The notes under the pieces are model-generated. The model was not told where the DNA came from, did no database searches, and worked only from the letters and a program-made list of their open reading frames with translations. Below are positions 11,273-21,542 of a stretch of 64,000 bases of DNA, piece by piece. Location of the stretch: the NCBI RefSeq assembly GCF_023517795.1, contig NZ_CP082928.1:4898001-4962000 (forward strand), given 5' to 3'. This DNA is from Pseudomonas fulva (lineage in GTDB: Bacteria; Pseudomonadota; Gammaproteobacteria; Pseudomonadales; Pseudomonadaceae). The position numbers and the translations under genes are program-made. The stretch's first letter is position 1; each line of letters begins with the position of its first letter.

Positions 11273-13509
11273 CGCAACGCACTGCAGTCCTGCAGCCGCT
11301 GGTCGAGCGCCTGGTCGTCGTTGGCCTGGGGCTGATCGGCGGCTCCTTCGCCAAAGGCCTGCGTGCCCGTGGCGTGTGCCGTGAAGTGGTGGGCGTCGAC
11401 CTGGATGCGCAGTCGCGGCGTCTGGCCGTCGAGCTGGGCGTGGTCGACCGTTGCGAAGAAGCACTGGCCGCCGCCTGTCAGGGCGCCGACGTGATCATGC
11501 TGGCCGTTCCCATCCTGGCCATGGAGCGCGTGCTCGGCGAACTGGCCAGGCTGGATCTGGGCGACGCCATCCTGACCGATGCCGGCAGCGCCAAGGGCAA
11601 TGTAGTGCGCGCTGCCAGCGCGGCGTTCGGTGGCGTGCCGGCGCGCTTCGTGCCGGGCCACCCGATCGCCGGCTCCGAGCAGAGCGGGGTGGAGGCGGCC
11701 AATGGCGAGCTGTTCAAGCGCCACAAGGTGATCCTCACGCCCCTGGCGCAGACCGATGCGCGAGCGCTGCAACGTGTCGACCAGCTGTGGCGCGAGCTGG
11801 GCGCCGATGTCGAGCACATGCAGGTCGAACACCACGACCAGGTGCTCGCCGCCACCAGCCACTTGCCCCATCTGCTGGCCTTCGGCCTGGTCGACTCGCT
11901 GGCCAAGCGCAACGAAAACCTGGAGATCTTCCGCTACGCCGCCGGCGGCTTCCGCGATTTCACGAGAATCGCCGGCAGCGACCCGGTCATGTGGCACGAC
12001 ATCTTTCTCGCCAACCGCGAGGCCGTGCTGCGCACCTTGGATGTATTTCGCGACGACCTCGACGCCTTGCGCGACGCGGTCGACGCAGGGGACGGGCATC
12101 ATCTGCTGGGCGTATTCACCCGCGCCCGGGTGGCCCGCGAACATTTCAGCAAAATACTGGCCCGCCGGGCCTATGTGGACGCTATGCACTCGAACGATTT
12201 GATTTTCCTGGCAAATCCTGGCGGCAAGGTCGCCGGTCGCATCCGCGTACCGGGCGACAAGTCCATCTCGCACCGCTCGATCATGCTCGGCTCCCTGGCC
12301 GAGGGCACGACCGAGGTCGAGGGTTTCCTGGAGGGCGAAGACGCCCTGGCGACCCTGCAGGCCTTTCGCGACATGGGCGTGGTCATCGAAGGCCCGCACC
12401 ATGGCCGCGTGACCATCCATGGCGTCGGCCTGCACGGCTTGAAGCCGCCACCTGGTCCGATCTACGTCGGCAACTCCGGCACCTCGATGCGCCTGCTCTC
12501 CGGCCTGCTGGCCGGCCAGCCGTTCGACGTGACCATGACCGGCGACGCCTCGCTGTCCAAGCGCCCGATGAACCGTGTGGCCAACCCGCTGCGGGAAATG
12601 GGCGCCGTGGTCGAGACCGGCCCGGACGGCCGTCCGCCGCTGACCATCCGTGGCGGCAGCAAGCTCAAGGCGCTGACCTACACCCTGCCGATGGCCAGCG
12701 CCCAGGTGAAATCCTGCCTGCTGCTCGCCGGCCTGTACGCCGAAGGCGTCACCACCGTGACCGAGCCGGCGCCGACCCGCGACCATACCGAGCGCATGCT
12801 GCGCGGCTTCGGTTATGCGGTCGAGTCCAACGGCCCGGTGGCCTCCCTGCAGGCCGGCGGCAAGCTGACCGCCACCCGTATCGAAGTGCCGGCGGACATT
12901 TCCTCGGCGGCGTTCTTCCTGGTCGCGGCGTCCATCGCCGAAGGTTCCGACCTGCTGCTCGAGCATGTCGGCATCAACCCGACCCGTATCGGCGTGATCG
13001 AGATCCTGCGCCTGATGGGCGGCGACATCAGCCTGGAAAACCCGCGTGAAGTCGGCGGCGAGCCGGTGGCCGACCTGCGCGTGCGCGGCGCCAGGCTCAA
13101 GGGCATCGAGATTCCCGAGGAGCTGGTACCGCTGGCCATCGACGAATTCCCGGTGCTGTTCGTGGCGGCGGTCTGCGCCGAAGGCCGCACCGTGTTGCGC
13201 GGCGCCGAGGAGCTGCGGGTGAAAGAGTCCGACCGTATCCAAGTCATGGCCGATGGCCTCACCAGCCTGGGCGTCAAGGTCGAGCCGACTGCGGACGGCA
13301 TCATCATCGACGGCGGCCAAAGCATCGGCGGCGGCGACGTGTACAGCCACGGCGATCACCGTATCGCCATGGCCTTCAGCGTCGCCTCGCTGCGCGCCAC
13401 TGCGCCGATCCGCATCCACGACTGCGCCAACGTCGCCACCTCGTTCCCCAACTTCCTGGCCCTGGCCGAGCAGGTGGGCATGCGTGTCGCCGTGGAGGGC
13501 AAGCAATGA
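11269..13509 (+). CDS. aroA: TyrA-AroA fusion: prephenate/arogenate dehydrogenase plus EPSP synthase
   Basis: 746 residues made of two complete enzymes. Residues 1 to about 300 form a TyrA-type dehydrogenase with the NAD-binding loop [14 protein letters not shown] and the [10 protein letters not shown] motif. From Met306 begins EPSP synthase (about 441 residues) with [41 protein letters not shown] and the KESDR motif. It thus supplies both the sixth step of the shikimate pathway and the tyrosine branch. The fusion is known in Pseudomonas. The GTG start at 11269 overlaps the hisC stop, and the stop codon overlaps the cmk ATG. An internal start at Met306 could in principle give free AroA. Confidence 0.96.
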   Translation: MTQRTAVLQPLVERLVVVGLGLIGGSFAKGLRARGVCREVVGVDLDAQSRRLAVELGVVDRCEEALAAACQGADVIMLAVPILAMERVLGELARLDLGDAILTDAGSAKGNVVRAASAAFGGVPARFVPGHPIAGSEQSGVEAANGELFKRHKVILTPLAQTDARALQRVDQLWRELGADVEHMQVEHHDQVLAATSHLPHLLAFGLVDSLAKRNENLEIFRYAAGGFRDFTRIAGSDPVMWHDIFLANREAVLRTLDVFRDDLDALRDAVDAGDGHHLLGVFTRARVAREHFSKILARRAYVDAMHSNDLIFLANPGGKVAGRIRVPGDKSISHRSIMLGSLAEGTTEVEGFLEGEDALATLQAFRDMGVVIEGPHHGRVTIHGVGLHGLKPPPGPIYVGNSGTSMRLLSGLLAGQPFDVTMTGDASLSKRPMNRVANPLREMGAVVETGPDGRPPLTIRGGSKLKALTYTLPMASAQVKSCLLLAGLYAEGVTTVTEPAPTRDHTERMLRGFGYAVESNGPVASLQAGGKLTATRIEVPADISSAAFFLVAASIAEGSDLLLEHVGINPTRIGVIEILRLMGGDISLENPREVGGEPVADLRVRGARLKGIEIPEELVPLAIDEFPVLFVAAVCAEGRTVLRGAEELRVKESDRIQVMADGLTSLGVKVEPTADGIIIDGGQSIGGGDVYSHGDHRIAMAFSVASLRATAPIRIHDCANVATSFPNFLALAEQVGMRVAVEGKQ

Positions 13510-14195
13510 ACCTGAATGCGCCGGTGATCACCATCGACGGGCCCAGCGGCTCGGGCAAGGGCACGGTAGCCGGCCTATTGGCCAAGCATCTGGGCTGGAA
13601 CCTGCTCGACTCCGGCGCGCTGTATCGCCTGCTGGCGTTCTGCGCGGGTAATCATGGCGTCGATCTGAGCAACGAAGCGTCGCTGAAACTGCTGGCCGCC
13701 CATCTGGACGTGCAGTTCCTCGCCGCCGGCGACGGCAAGCCCCAGCGCATCATCCTCGAGGGCGAGGAGGTGACCGACGCCATCCGCAACGAGACCGTCG
13801 GTGCCGGGGCCTCCCAGGTTGCCGCACTGCCCGCCGTGCGCGAGGCCCTGTTGCAGCGCCAGCGCGCCTTTCGCGAAGCGCCGGGGCTAATCGCCGACGG
13901 GCGGGATATGGGCACGGTGGTTTTCGAAGACGCGCCGCTGAAGGTTTTTCTCACCGCCAGCGCCGAGGAACGTGCCAATAGGCGTTACCTGCAGTTGAAG
14001 GCCAAGGGCGATGATGTTAATCTCGCGAGTCTTCTCGATGAGATCCGGGCGCGCGACGAGCGTGATACCCAGCGTGCGGTGGCTCCGCTCAAGCCGGCAG
14101 CCGACGCAATCCAGCTGGATTCCACCCAGCTGTCTATCGAGCAGGTGCTGGAAAGAATCCTGAGCGAAGTCGCCAATCGCGACCTCGCCGGTTGA
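13506..14195 (+). CDS. cmk: Cmk, cytidylate kinase
   Basis: 229 residues. It phosphorylates CMP and dCMP with ATP. The P-loop GPSGSGKGT is near the N-terminus, followed by the NMP-binding region and the conserved [11 protein letters not shown] and [10 protein letters not shown] segments. The start overlaps the tyrA-aroA stop (ATGA), so it is read as the last gene of the amino-acid operon before rpsA, as in many proteobacteria. Confidence 0.97.
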   Translation: MNLNAPVITIDGPSGSGKGTVAGLLAKHLGWNLLDSGALYRLLAFCAGNHGVDLSNEASLKLLAAHLDVQFLAAGDGKPQRIILEGEEVTDAIRNETVGAGASQVAALPAVREALLQRQRAFREAPGLIADGRDMGTVVFEDAPLKVFLTASAEERANRRYLQLKAKGDDVNLASLLDEIRARDERDTQRAVAPLKPAADAIQLDSTQLSIEQVLERILSEVANRDLAG

Positions 14196-14198
14196 AAA

Positions 14199-14214
14199 GA
14201 GCCAATTTCGGCTC
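14199..14214 (+). other. Small hairpin after cmk
   Basis: GAGCC and GGCTC with a 6-nt loop lie just past the cmk stop codon, directly upstream of the larger terminator-like hairpin. No function can be assigned. Confidence 0.35.
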
Positions 14215-14220
14215 GCAAGG

Positions 14221-14263
14221 GAGGCATACGGGAGACCAGTCCCAGTCCCGTAGGCCTCTTTTT
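14221..14263 (+). terminator. Terminator-like hairpin between cmk and rpsA
   Basis: Arms at 14221-14233 (GAGGCATACGGGA) and 14246-14258 (TCCCGTAGGCCTC) pair with a single mismatch over 13 bp, with a 12-nt loop, and are followed directly by a run of T. This has the form of an intrinsic terminator or attenuator, sitting 70 bp before rpsA. It would separate cmk from rpsA or regulate read-through into rpsA. Confidence 0.75.
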
Positions 14264-14333
14264 ATATGAATAAACCCGCATTGTCTGGAATGCGGAGCAG
14301 GGCGAATCCCCGCCCGACCCTACAGGAATCAAC

Positions 14334-16013
14334 ATGAGCGAAAGCTTTGCAGAACTTTTTGAAGAAAGCCTGAAGTCCCTCGACATGCAGCCGGGTGCCA
14401 TCATCACCGGCATCGTGGTCGACATCGACGGCGACTGGGTTACCGTTCACGCTGGCCTGAAGTCCGAGGGCGTCATCCCTCTGGAGCAGTTCTTCAACGA
14501 ACAAGGCGAGCTGACCATCAAGGTCGGTGACGAAGTACACGTAGCGCTGGACGCGGTCGAAGACGGCTTCGGTGAAACCAAGCTGTCCCGCGAAAAAGCC
14601 AAGCGCGCCGAGTGCTGGATCGTTCTGGAAGCAGCTTTCGCCGCCGAGGAAGTGGTCAAGGGCGTTATCAACGGTAAGGTTAAGGGCGGCTTCACTGTCG
14701 ACGTTAACGGCATCCGTGCGTTCCTGCCAGGTTCCCTGGTCGATGTCCGTCCGGTGCGTGATACCACTCACCTGGAAGGCAAAGAGCTCGAGTTCAAGGT
14801 CATCAAGCTGGACCAGAAGCGCAACAACGTTGTCGTTTCCCGTCGCAGCGTCCTGGAAGCCGAAAATAGTGCCGAGCGCGAAGCGCTGCTGGAATCGCTG
14901 CAGGAAGGCCAGCAGGTCAAGGGTATCGTCAAGAACCTCACCGACTACGGCGCATTCGTGGATCTGGGTGGCGTCGACGGCCTGCTGCACATCACCGACA
15001 TGGCCTGGAAGCGTATCAAGCATCCGTCCGAGATCGTCAACGTTGGCGACGAGATCGACGTCAAGGTTCTGAAGTACGATCGCGAGCGTAACCGTGTTTC
15101 CCTGGGCCTGAAGCAACTGGGCGAAGACCCATGGGTTGCCATCAAGGCGCGTTACCCGGAAAGCACCCGCGTCATGGCGCGCGTGACCAACCTGACCGAC
15201 TACGGCTGCTTCGCAGAGCTGGAAGAAGGCGTGGAAGGTCTGGTACACGTTTCCGAAATGGACTGGACCAACAAGAACATCCACCCGTCGAAAGTCGTTC
15301 AGGTTGGCGACGAAGTGGAAGTCATGGTTCTGGACATCGACGAAGAGCGTCGTCGTATCTCCCTGGGTATCAAGCAGTGCAAGACCAACCCATGGGAAGA
15401 CTTCTCCGGTCAGTTCAACAAGGGTGACAAGATCTCCGGCACCATCAAGTCGATCACCGATTTCGGTATCTTCATTGGTCTGGACGGCGGCATCGACGGC
15501 CTGGTTCACCTGTCCGACATCTCCTGGAACGAAGTCGGCGAAGAAGCCGTACGTCGCTTCAAGAAGGGCGACGAGCTGGAAACCGTCATCCTGTCGGTCG
15601 ACCCGGAGCGTGAGCGCATCTCCCTGGGCATCAAGCAACTGGAAGAAGATCCGTTCTCCGACTACGTTGCTGTCAACGACAAAGGCACCATCGTTCGCGG
15701 TACCGTGAAGGAAGTTGACGCCAAGGGCGCCATCATCACTCTGGCCGACGGCATCGAAGCCACTCTGAAAGCCTCCGAAATCAGCCGTGACCGCGTTGAA
15801 GACGCGCGCAACGTTCTGAAAGAAGGCGAAGAAGTAGAGGCCAAGATCATCAGCGTCGATCGCAAGAGCCGCGTGATCAGCCTGTCCGTCAAGTCGAAAG
15901 ACGTCGAAGACGAAAAAGAAGCCATCAAGGAAATGCGTAAGCAGGAAGTTGAAACTTCCGGTCCGACCACCATCGGTGATCTGATTCGTGCGCAGATGGA
16001 AAACCAGAACTAA
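14334..16013 (+). CDS. rpsA: RpsA, 30S ribosomal protein S1
   Basis: 559 residues, full length. S1 binds mRNA at the platform of the 30S subunit and helps load structured leaders. Six S1/OB-fold repeats can be followed (roughly 21-87, 105-171, 192-260, 277-347, 364-434, 451-520), with repeated cores such as [37 protein letters not shown] and [24 protein letters not shown] precedes the ATG. The leader also holds a GGGCG/CGCCC hairpin (14300-14315) that could take part in S1 autoregulation, which is known in E. coli. In P. aeruginosa ihfB follows; here the ben genes follow. Confidence 0.98.
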   Translation: MSESFAELFEESLKSLDMQPGAIITGIVVDIDGDWVTVHAGLKSEGVIPLEQFFNEQGELTIKVGDEVHVALDAVEDGFGETKLSREKAKRAECWIVLEAAFAAEEVVKGVINGKVKGGFTVDVNGIRAFLPGSLVDVRPVRDTTHLEGKELEFKVIKLDQKRNNVVVSRRSVLEAENSAEREALLESLQEGQQVKGIVKNLTDYGAFVDLGGVDGLLHITDMAWKRIKHPSEIVNVGDEIDVKVLKYDRERNRVSLGLKQLGEDPWVAIKARYPESTRVMARVTNLTDYGCFAELEEGVEGLVHVSEMDWTNKNIHPSKVVQVGDEVEVMVLDIDEERRRISLGIKQCKTNPWEDFSGQFNKGDKISGTIKSITDFGIFIGLDGGIDGLVHLSDISWNEVGEEAVRRFKKGDELETVILSVDPERERISLGIKQLEEDPFSDYVAVNDKGTIVRGTVKEVDAKGAIITLADGIEATLKASEISRDRVEDARNVLKEGEEVEAKIISVDRKSRVISLSVKSKDVEDEKEAIKEMRKQEVETSGPTTIGDLIRAQMENQN

Positions 16014-16030
16014 GTTCGGGTGATCCACAA

Positions 16031-16057
16031 AAAGGGCGACTTCGGTCGCCCTTTTTT
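16031..16057 (+). terminator. Intrinsic terminator of rpsA
   Basis: AAAGGGCGAC and GTCGCCCTTT form a 10-bp stem closed by a TTCG tetraloop and followed by a T-run. It lies 17 bp past the rpsA stop codon. Confidence 0.93.
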
Positions 16058-16173
16058 ATGCCTGTCATTTTGGGAAAAACGCCCCCCGCAAGCCGGATTC
16101 AATGACCGATTCTGGCGGTTTTCCGTGCTCGCCGAAACGCACTCAGCCTCGGACCTGCCGGCTGAACGAGCCG

Positions 16174-16236
16174 TGCAGAATCTGGATAGCGATCTGCAGT
16201 AAACGGCTATTGCCCATTCGTACCCGCTCTTAATCT
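16174..16236 (+). promoter_or_regulatory. benA promoter with tandem BenR/XylS-type operators
   Basis: Two direct repeats of the BenR/XylS half-site TGCA-N6-GGNTA are present: TGCA at 16174 with GGATA at 16184, and TGCA at 16195 with GGCTA at 16205. They start 21 bp apart, two helical turns, as in the Pm and PbenA promoters. The downstream copy ends 21 bp before a possible -10 box TAATCT (16231-16236), so it overlaps the -35 region as expected for an AraC/XylS activator. This fits benzoate induction through the BenR encoded at 28170. Confidence 0.8.
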
Positions 16237-16273
16237 GGCCCTGCCTGATACGCCCCCTGTGGCGTTGCCTGAT

Positions 16274-16281
16274 AAGAACAA
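16274..16281 (+). promoter_or_regulatory. Candidate Hfq/Crc site before benA
   Basis: AAGAACAA fits the AANAANAA consensus and abuts the GGAGGG ribosome binding site, ending 16 nt before the ATG. Confidence 0.55.
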
Positions 16282-16297
16282 CGGAGGGTACGACCCC

Positions 16298-17674
16298 ATG
16301 ACCGGCACACTCGATCGCCTTGCCCGGCAGCTCACTGAATCCGTTCAGGAGGATCCTGCCAAGGGTATTTTCCGCTGCCGCCGCGACGTCTTTACCGACC
16401 CGGATCTGTTCGAACTGGAGATGAAGCACATCTTCGAGAGCGGCTGGGTCTACCTGGCCCACGAGAGCCAGATCCCCGAGATCAACGATTACTTCACCAC
16501 CCATATCGGCCGCCAGCCCGTGGTCATCACCCGCGACAAGGGCGGCGAGCTGCATGGCCTGATCAACGCCTGTGCCCACCGTGGTGCCGTGCTGTGCCGG
16601 CGCAAGCAGGGCAACAAGGGCTCGTTCACCTGCCCATTCCACGGCTGGACTTTCAGCAACGTCGGCAAGCTGCTCAAGGTCAAAGACGCCAAGACCGGCG
16701 GCTACCCCGACAGCTTCGACTGCGAAGGTTCCCACGACCTTACGCGCCTGGCGCGCTTCCAGAGCTACCGGGGTTTCCTGTTCGGCAGCCTCAGCGACGC
16801 GGTGCCGGCGTTGGAAGATTACCTGGGCGAAACCCGGGTGATCATCGACCAGATCGTCGACCAGGCGCCCGAAGGCATCGAAGTGCTGCGCGGCAACTCG
16901 TCGTACTTCTACGATGGCAACTGGAAGCTGCAGATCGAGAACGGCGCCGACGGCTATCACGTCAGCTCCGTGCACTGGAACTACTCGGCGACCATGCAGC
17001 GCCGCAACTACGAAGCCGAAGGCACCCGCACCGTGGATGCCAACGGCTGGTCGAAGAGCGTCGGCGGCTTCTATGCCTACGACCACGGCCACATCCTGTT
17101 GTGGACGCGGCTGATCAACCCCGAAGTACGCCCGGTATTCGAGCATCGCGACGAACTGGTGGCCAAGTTCGGTGAAACTCGCGCCGACATTATCGTCGGC
17201 CAGACCCGCAACCTGTGCCTGTACCCCAATGTGTACCTGATGGATCAGTTCTCCACCCAGATCCGAGTGGTACGCCCGATCGCCGTCGACAAGACCGAAG
17301 TGACCATTTACTGCTTCGCGCCCAAGGGCGAAAGCGACCAGGCCCGGGCGCTGCGTATTCGTCAGTACGAGGATTTCTTCAACGTCACCGGCATGGGTAC
17401 GCCGGACGATCTGGAAGAGTTTCGCGCCTGCCAGACCGGCTATGCCGGCCAGGCCGCACAGTGGAATGACCTCAGTCGTGGCGCCAGCCACTGGATCGAA
17501 GGAGCTGACGACAACGCCAGGGCCATGGGCATGCAGCCCTTGCTCAGCGGCGTGAAGTCCGAGGACGAGGGGCTGTTCGTGCGTCAGCACGCCCACTGGG
17601 CGCAGGTGATGAGCAAGGCCATCGATAGCGAGCGTGCGAAGCTGATCGCCACCGACGGGGAGTGCGTAGCATGA
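16298..17674 (+). CDS. benA: BenA, benzoate 1,2-dioxygenase large (alpha) subunit
   Basis: 458 residues. It is the catalytic subunit of the class IB ring-hydroxylating dioxygenase that turns benzoate into the cis-1,2-dihydrodiol carboxylate. The Rieske ligands are Cys92-X-His94 and Cys112-X2-His115 (ACAHRG, TCPFHGW). The mononuclear iron motif is in [14 protein letters not shown], with Asp218 bridging and His221 and His226 as ligands. Start is the ATG at 16298 with GGAGGG 9 bp upstream, giving the conserved N-terminus. The stop codon overlaps the benB ATG by four bases. Confidence 0.97.
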   Translation: MTGTLDRLARQLTESVQEDPAKGIFRCRRDVFTDPDLFELEMKHIFESGWVYLAHESQIPEINDYFTTHIGRQPVVITRDKGGELHGLINACAHRGAVLCRRKQGNKGSFTCPFHGWTFSNVGKLLKVKDAKTGGYPDSFDCEGSHDLTRLARFQSYRGFLFGSLSDAVPALEDYLGETRVIIDQIVDQAPEGIEVLRGNSSYFYDGNWKLQIENGADGYHVSSVHWNYSATMQRRNYEAEGTRTVDANGWSKSVGGFYAYDHGHILLWTRLINPEVRPVFEHRDELVAKFGETRADIIVGQTRNLCLYPNVYLMDQFSTQIRVVRPIAVDKTEVTIYCFAPKGESDQARALRIRQYEDFFNVTGMGTPDDLEEFRACQTGYAGQAAQWNDLSRGASHWIEGADDNARAMGMQPLLSGVKSEDEGLFVRQHAHWAQVMSKAIDSERAKLIATDGECVA

Positions 17675-18159
17675 GCGCCAATCGACAGCTGATCCTCGAT
17701 TTCATCTACCGCGAAGCGCGCCTGCTCGACGACCGTCAATGGGACGAGTGGCTGGAGTGCTATTCGAGCAAGGCGGTGTTCTGGATGCCCGCCTGGGACG
17801 ATAACGACGGGTTGACCGAAGACCCGCAGCGGGAAATCTCGCTGATCTACTACCCCAACCGCGAAGGGCTGGAGGACCGGGTGTTTCGCATCAAGACCGA
17901 GCGCTCCAGCGCCAGTACGCCGGAGCCGCGCACCGCGCACTTCATCGCCAACCTGGAGGTGCTCGAGGAGAGCGCCGAGCAGGTACAGGTGCGCTTCAAC
18001 TGGCAGACCCTGAGCCATCGCTACAAGAGCACCGATGTCTACTTCGGCACCTCGTTCTACCACCTGGACATGCGTGGCGATCAGCCGTTGATCACCCGCA
18101 AGAAGGTGGTGCTCAAGAACGATTACGTGCACCAGGTGCTCGACATCTACCACATCTGA
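17671..18159 (+). CDS. benB: BenB, benzoate 1,2-dioxygenase small (beta) subunit
   Basis: 162 residues, the usual length for the structural beta subunit of the alpha3-beta3 oxygenase. The segments [19 protein letters not shown] and [11 protein letters not shown] and the C-terminal [13 protein letters not shown] are typical of the family. ATG at 17671 overlaps the benA stop (ATGA), giving translational coupling and equal amounts of the two subunits; a GTG three codons earlier is less likely. Confidence 0.96.
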   Translation: MSANRQLILDFIYREARLLDDRQWDEWLECYSSKAVFWMPAWDDNDGLTEDPQREISLIYYPNREGLEDRVFRIKTERSSASTPEPRTAHFIANLEVLEESAEQVQVRFNWQTLSHRYKSTDVYFGTSFYHLDMRGDQPLITRKKVVLKNDYVHQVLDIYHI

Positions 18160-18213
18160 GTCGATGCGCTGCCGCTTAGCTTCCGTGCCCGGTGGCAGCG
18201 CCGAGGTATTGCC

Positions 18214-19257
18214 ATGACGTACACCATCGCCCTGAGTTTCGAAGATGGGGTCACCCGCTTCATCGACTGCAAGGCCAACGAAAAGGTGCTGGATGCCGCC
18301 TACCGCAACCGCATCAACCTGCCCATGGACTGCTCCGACGGCGTGTGCGGCACCTGCAAGTGTCGCTGCGAAGACGGCGAGTATGACCAGGGCGAGGACT
18401 ACATCGAGGACGCCCTCAGTGACGACGAGGCCGCCCAGGGCCTGGTGCTGACCTGCCAGATGGTGCCGGCCTCGGATTGCGTGATCGCCGTGCCGGTGCC
18501 GTCCACCGCCTGCAAGACCGGCACGGGCAGCTTCGAAGGCGAGTTGGTGTCGATCACCCCACACGCCGATGCGGCCCTGGAGGTCGCCTTCGATATTGCC
18601 AGCGGCGCAGTAGCGCCGAGTTTTCTGCCGGGGCAGTACGTGAATATCGGCGTACCTGGCGGTACTCAGACCCGTGCCTATTCGTTCAGCAACAAGCCCG
18701 GTGAGTCGCGCTTCGGTTTTCTGATCAAGCGTGTGCCGGGTGGGCTGATGAGCGCCTACCTGGATCAGGCGCAGCCGGGTGAGCGCCTGCAGTTCACCGG
18801 GCCGCTGGGCACCTTTTACCTGCGCGAAGTGCGTCGCCCGTTGCTGTTGCTGGCTGGCGGCACCGGCCTGGCGCCATTCCTGTCGATGCTCGAAGTGCTG
18901 GCCGAGCGCGGCTGCGAGCAACCGATCAGCCTGATCTACGGGGTCACCCGGGATCTCGATCTGGTACTGGTCGAGCGCCTCCAGGCCTTGGCCGAGCGCT
19001 TGCCGACCCTGGTGTTCATCACCTGTGTGGCCGAGCCGCAGTCCGGGCACCCACGCAAGGGCTACGTCACTCAGCACATGAGCGCGGCGATGCTCAACGA
19101 CGGCGATGTCGACGTCTACCTGTGCGGGCCGCCGCCGATGGTCGATGCGGTGCGCCAGCACTTCACCGAGCAGGGCGTCACGCCAGCGAGTTTCCATTAC
19201 GAGAAATTCACCCCGACCCAGGTGCTCAGCACCGATCGGCACGCCCTGACGGCCTGA
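18214..19257 (+). CDS. benC: BenC, benzoate dioxygenase electron transfer component
   Basis: 347 residues. It passes electrons from NADH through FAD and a plant-type [2Fe-2S] centre to BenA. The N-terminal ferredoxin domain has the four cluster cysteines Cys40, Cys45, Cys48 and Cys81 (MDCSDGVCGTCKC, LTCQM). The FAD-binding RAYSFSN and the NAD-binding GGTGLAPFLSML follow, and YLCGPPPMVDAV is near the end. It starts 54 bp after benB. Confidence 0.97.
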   Translation: MTYTIALSFEDGVTRFIDCKANEKVLDAAYRNRINLPMDCSDGVCGTCKCRCEDGEYDQGEDYIEDALSDDEAAQGLVLTCQMVPASDCVIAVPVPSTACKTGTGSFEGELVSITPHADAALEVAFDIASGAVAPSFLPGQYVNIGVPGGTQTRAYSFSNKPGESRFGFLIKRVPGGLMSAYLDQAQPGERLQFTGPLGTFYLREVRRPLLLLAGGTGLAPFLSMLEVLAERGCEQPISLIYGVTRDLDLVLVERLQALAERLPTLVFITCVAEPQSGHPRKGYVTQHMSAAMLNDGDVDVYLCGPPPMVDAVRQHFTEQGVTPASFHYEKFTPTQVLSTDRHALTA

Positions 19258-19267
19258 GGAGAGCGCC

Positions 19268-20044
19268 ATGCACAAGCGATTCGACAACAAGGTGGCATTG
19301 GTCACCGGGGCAGCGCAGGGCATTGGTCGGCGGGTGGTCGAGCGCCTGGCGACCGAGGGCGCGCGCATCGTCGCGGTGGACCGTGCCGAGCTGGTTCATG
19401 AACTCAACGGCGAGCTGGGGCAGGGCGCCGAGCTGCTGACGCTGGCCGCCGACCTGGAGCGCTACGAGGACTGCCAGCAGGTGATGAGGCAGGCCGTGGA
19501 GCGTTTCGGTCGACTGGACATTCTGATCAACAACGTTGGCGGCACCATCTGGGCCAAGCCCTTCGAGCATTATCGCGAAGCGGAAATCGAAGCCGAGGTG
19601 CGCCGCTCGCTATTCCCGACCCTATGGTGCTGCCACGCCGCCTTGCCGGTGATGCTGGAGCAGGGCAGCGGCGCCATCGTCAACGTGTCGTCCATTGCCA
19701 CCCGCAGCCTCAATCGCGTGCCCTACGGCGCGGCCAAGGGCGGCATCAATGCGTTGACAGCCTGCCTGGCGTTCGAGAACGCGCAGCGGGGGATTCGCGT
19801 CAATGCCACCGCTCCGGGTGGCACCGAGGCGCCGCCGCGGCGCATCCCGCGCAATGCCGCCGAGCAGAGCGAGCAGGAAAAGGCCTGGTACCAGCAGATC
19901 GTCGACCAGACCCTCGACAGCAGCCTGATGAAGCGCTACGGCACGCTCGATGAGCAGGTCGGTGCAATCCTGTTTCTGGCCTCCGACGAGGCCTCCTACA
20001 TCACCGGCGTGACCCTGCCGGTCGGTGGTGGTGATCTGGGCTGA
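19268..20044 (+). CDS. benD: BenD, benzoate cis-diol dehydrogenase
   Basis: 258 residues, classical short-chain dehydrogenase. It oxidises the cis-dihydrodiol carboxylate with NAD and decarboxylates it to catechol. The cofactor motif TGAAQGIG is at about residues 13-20, NNVGG at 88-92, and the catalytic Ser/Tyr/Lys lie in NVSSIATRS and Tyr153-X3-Lys157. It begins 10 bp after benC, so benABCD form one transcription unit. Confidence 0.96.
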   Translation: MHKRFDNKVALVTGAAQGIGRRVVERLATEGARIVAVDRAELVHELNGELGQGAELLTLAADLERYEDCQQVMRQAVERFGRLDILINNVGGTIWAKPFEHYREAEIEAEVRRSLFPTLWCCHAALPVMLEQGSGAIVNVSSIATRSLNRVPYGAAKGGINALTACLAFENAQRGIRVNATAPGGTEAPPRRIPRNAAEQSEQEKAWYQQIVDQTLDSSLMKRYGTLDEQVGAILFLASDEASYITGVTLPVGGGDLG

Positions 20045-20092
20045 AGGCTTCATAAGAGTTCAACAGGACGGCAACGCCGGCCACGGCTTCAC

Positions 20093-20100
20093 AACAACAA
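20093..20100 (+). promoter_or_regulatory. Candidate Hfq/Crc site before benK
   Basis: AACAACAA inside a longer CAA repeat ends 15 nt before the benK ATG. Confidence 0.6.
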
Positions 20101-20115
20101 TAAGAGACCCATGCC

Positions 20116-21450
20116 ATGCGTAACCTCGACGTCAACGACGTGATCGACAATGCCCGTTTCAATTCCTTCCACTGGCTGGTGATGTGCCTGTGCGCCTTGC
20201 TGCTGATCTTCGACGGCTACGACCTGTTCATCTACGGCGTGGTGCTGCCGGTGATCATGCAGGAGTGGGGGCTCACTCCGCTGCAGGCCGGTGCCCTGGG
20301 CAGCTACGCGCTGTTCGGCATGATGTTCGGCGCACTGCTGTTCGGCAGCCTGGCCGACAAGATCGGCCGCAAGAAGGGCATCGCCATCTGCTTCGCGCTG
20401 TTCAGCGTGGCGACCATCGTCAACGGCTTTGCCACCAGTCCCACCGAGTTCGGCATCTGCCGCTTTATCGCCGGCCTGGGCTGCGGTGGGCTGATGCCCA
20501 ACGCCGTGGCGCTGATGAACGAATATGCGCCGAAGAAAATGCGCAGCACCCTGGTGGCGGTGATGTTCAGCGGCTATTCGTTGGGCGGCATGCTGTCGGC
20601 CGGTGTGGGTATCTTCATGCTGCCGCGTTTTGGCTGGGAGTCGATGTTCTTCGCCGCCGCGCTGCCGTTGCTGCTGTTGCCGGTGATTCTCTGCTACCTG
20701 CCCGAATCCATCGGTTTTCTGGTGCGCCGCGGCGAGCATGACAAGGCCCGCGCCTTGCTCAACCGTCTTGACCCCGCCCAGGGACTGGATGCCGATGTGC
20801 AGTTGACCATCAACGAGCGCAAGGGCGGCGGCGTCTCCGTGCTGGAACTGTTTCGCAACGGCCTGGCGGTGCGCACCCTGGCGATCTGGGTGGCGTTCTT
20901 CTGCTGTCTGCTGATGGTCTATGCGCTGAGTTCCTGGCTGCCGAAACTGATGGCCAGCGCCGGTTATAGCCTGGGTTCGAGCCTGTCGTTCCTGCTGGCC
21001 CTGAACTTTGGCGGTATGGCCGGAGCGATTCTCGGCGGCTGGCTGGGCGACCGCTTCAACCTGACCAAGGTCAAGGTCGGCTTCTTTATTGCCGCGGCGG
21101 TGTCGATCAGCCTGCTTGGCTTCAAGAGCCCGATGCTGATGTTGTACCTGCTGATCTTCATCGCCGGAGCAACGACCATCGGCACGCAGATCCTGTTGTA
21201 CGCCGGCACCGCCCAGCTGTACGGCCTGTCGATCCGCTCCACGGGCTTGGGCTGGGCCTCGGGCATCGGCCGCAACGGCGCCATCGTCGGCCCGCTGCTC
21301 GGCGGTGCGCTGATGGGCATCGAACTACCGCTGCAGCTCAACTTCATGGCCTTTGCCATCCCGGGCGCCATCGCGGCCCTGGCCATGCTGGTGTTTGCCC
21401 TGAATAGCGCCAGTGTCGACAAGCTAGGCCTGCAACCCAGCAAAGCCTGA
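20116..21450 (+). CDS. benK: BenK, benzoate/H+ symporter (MFS, AAHS family)
   Basis: 444 residues with about 12 hydrophobic segments. It belongs to the aromatic acid:H+ symporter family of the major facilitator superfamily, with the diagnostic DGYDL in TM1 (33-37) and the loop 2-3 motif GSLADKIGRKKG (77-88). It imports benzoate across the inner membrane. It follows benD by 71 bp. Substrate is inferred from family and position in the ben operon. Confidence 0.92.
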   Translation: MRNLDVNDVIDNARFNSFHWLVMCLCALLLIFDGYDLFIYGVVLPVIMQEWGLTPLQAGALGSYALFGMMFGALLFGSLADKIGRKKGIAICFALFSVATIVNGFATSPTEFGICRFIAGLGCGGLMPNAVALMNEYAPKKMRSTLVAVMFSGYSLGGMLSAGVGIFMLPRFGWESMFFAAALPLLLLPVILCYLPESIGFLVRRGEHDKARALLNRLDPAQGLDADVQLTINERKGGGVSVLELFRNGLAVRTLAIWVAFFCCLLMVYALSSWLPKLMASAGYSLGSSLSFLLALNFGGMAGAILGGWLGDRFNLTKVKVGFFIAAAVSISLLGFKSPMLMLYLLIFIAGATTIGTQILLYAGTAQLYGLSIRSTGLGWASGIGRNGAIVGPLLGGALMGIELPLQLNFMAFAIPGAIAALAMLVFALNSASVDKLGLQPSKA

Positions 21451-21542
21451 TCGCTACCTCCCATCCGTACTCTGATCCATCCCTGTCCACCTCCTCGGTG
21501 GACGGGGAGCGGCTGCGGCCGCCTGCTTGATGGAGCGATGCA

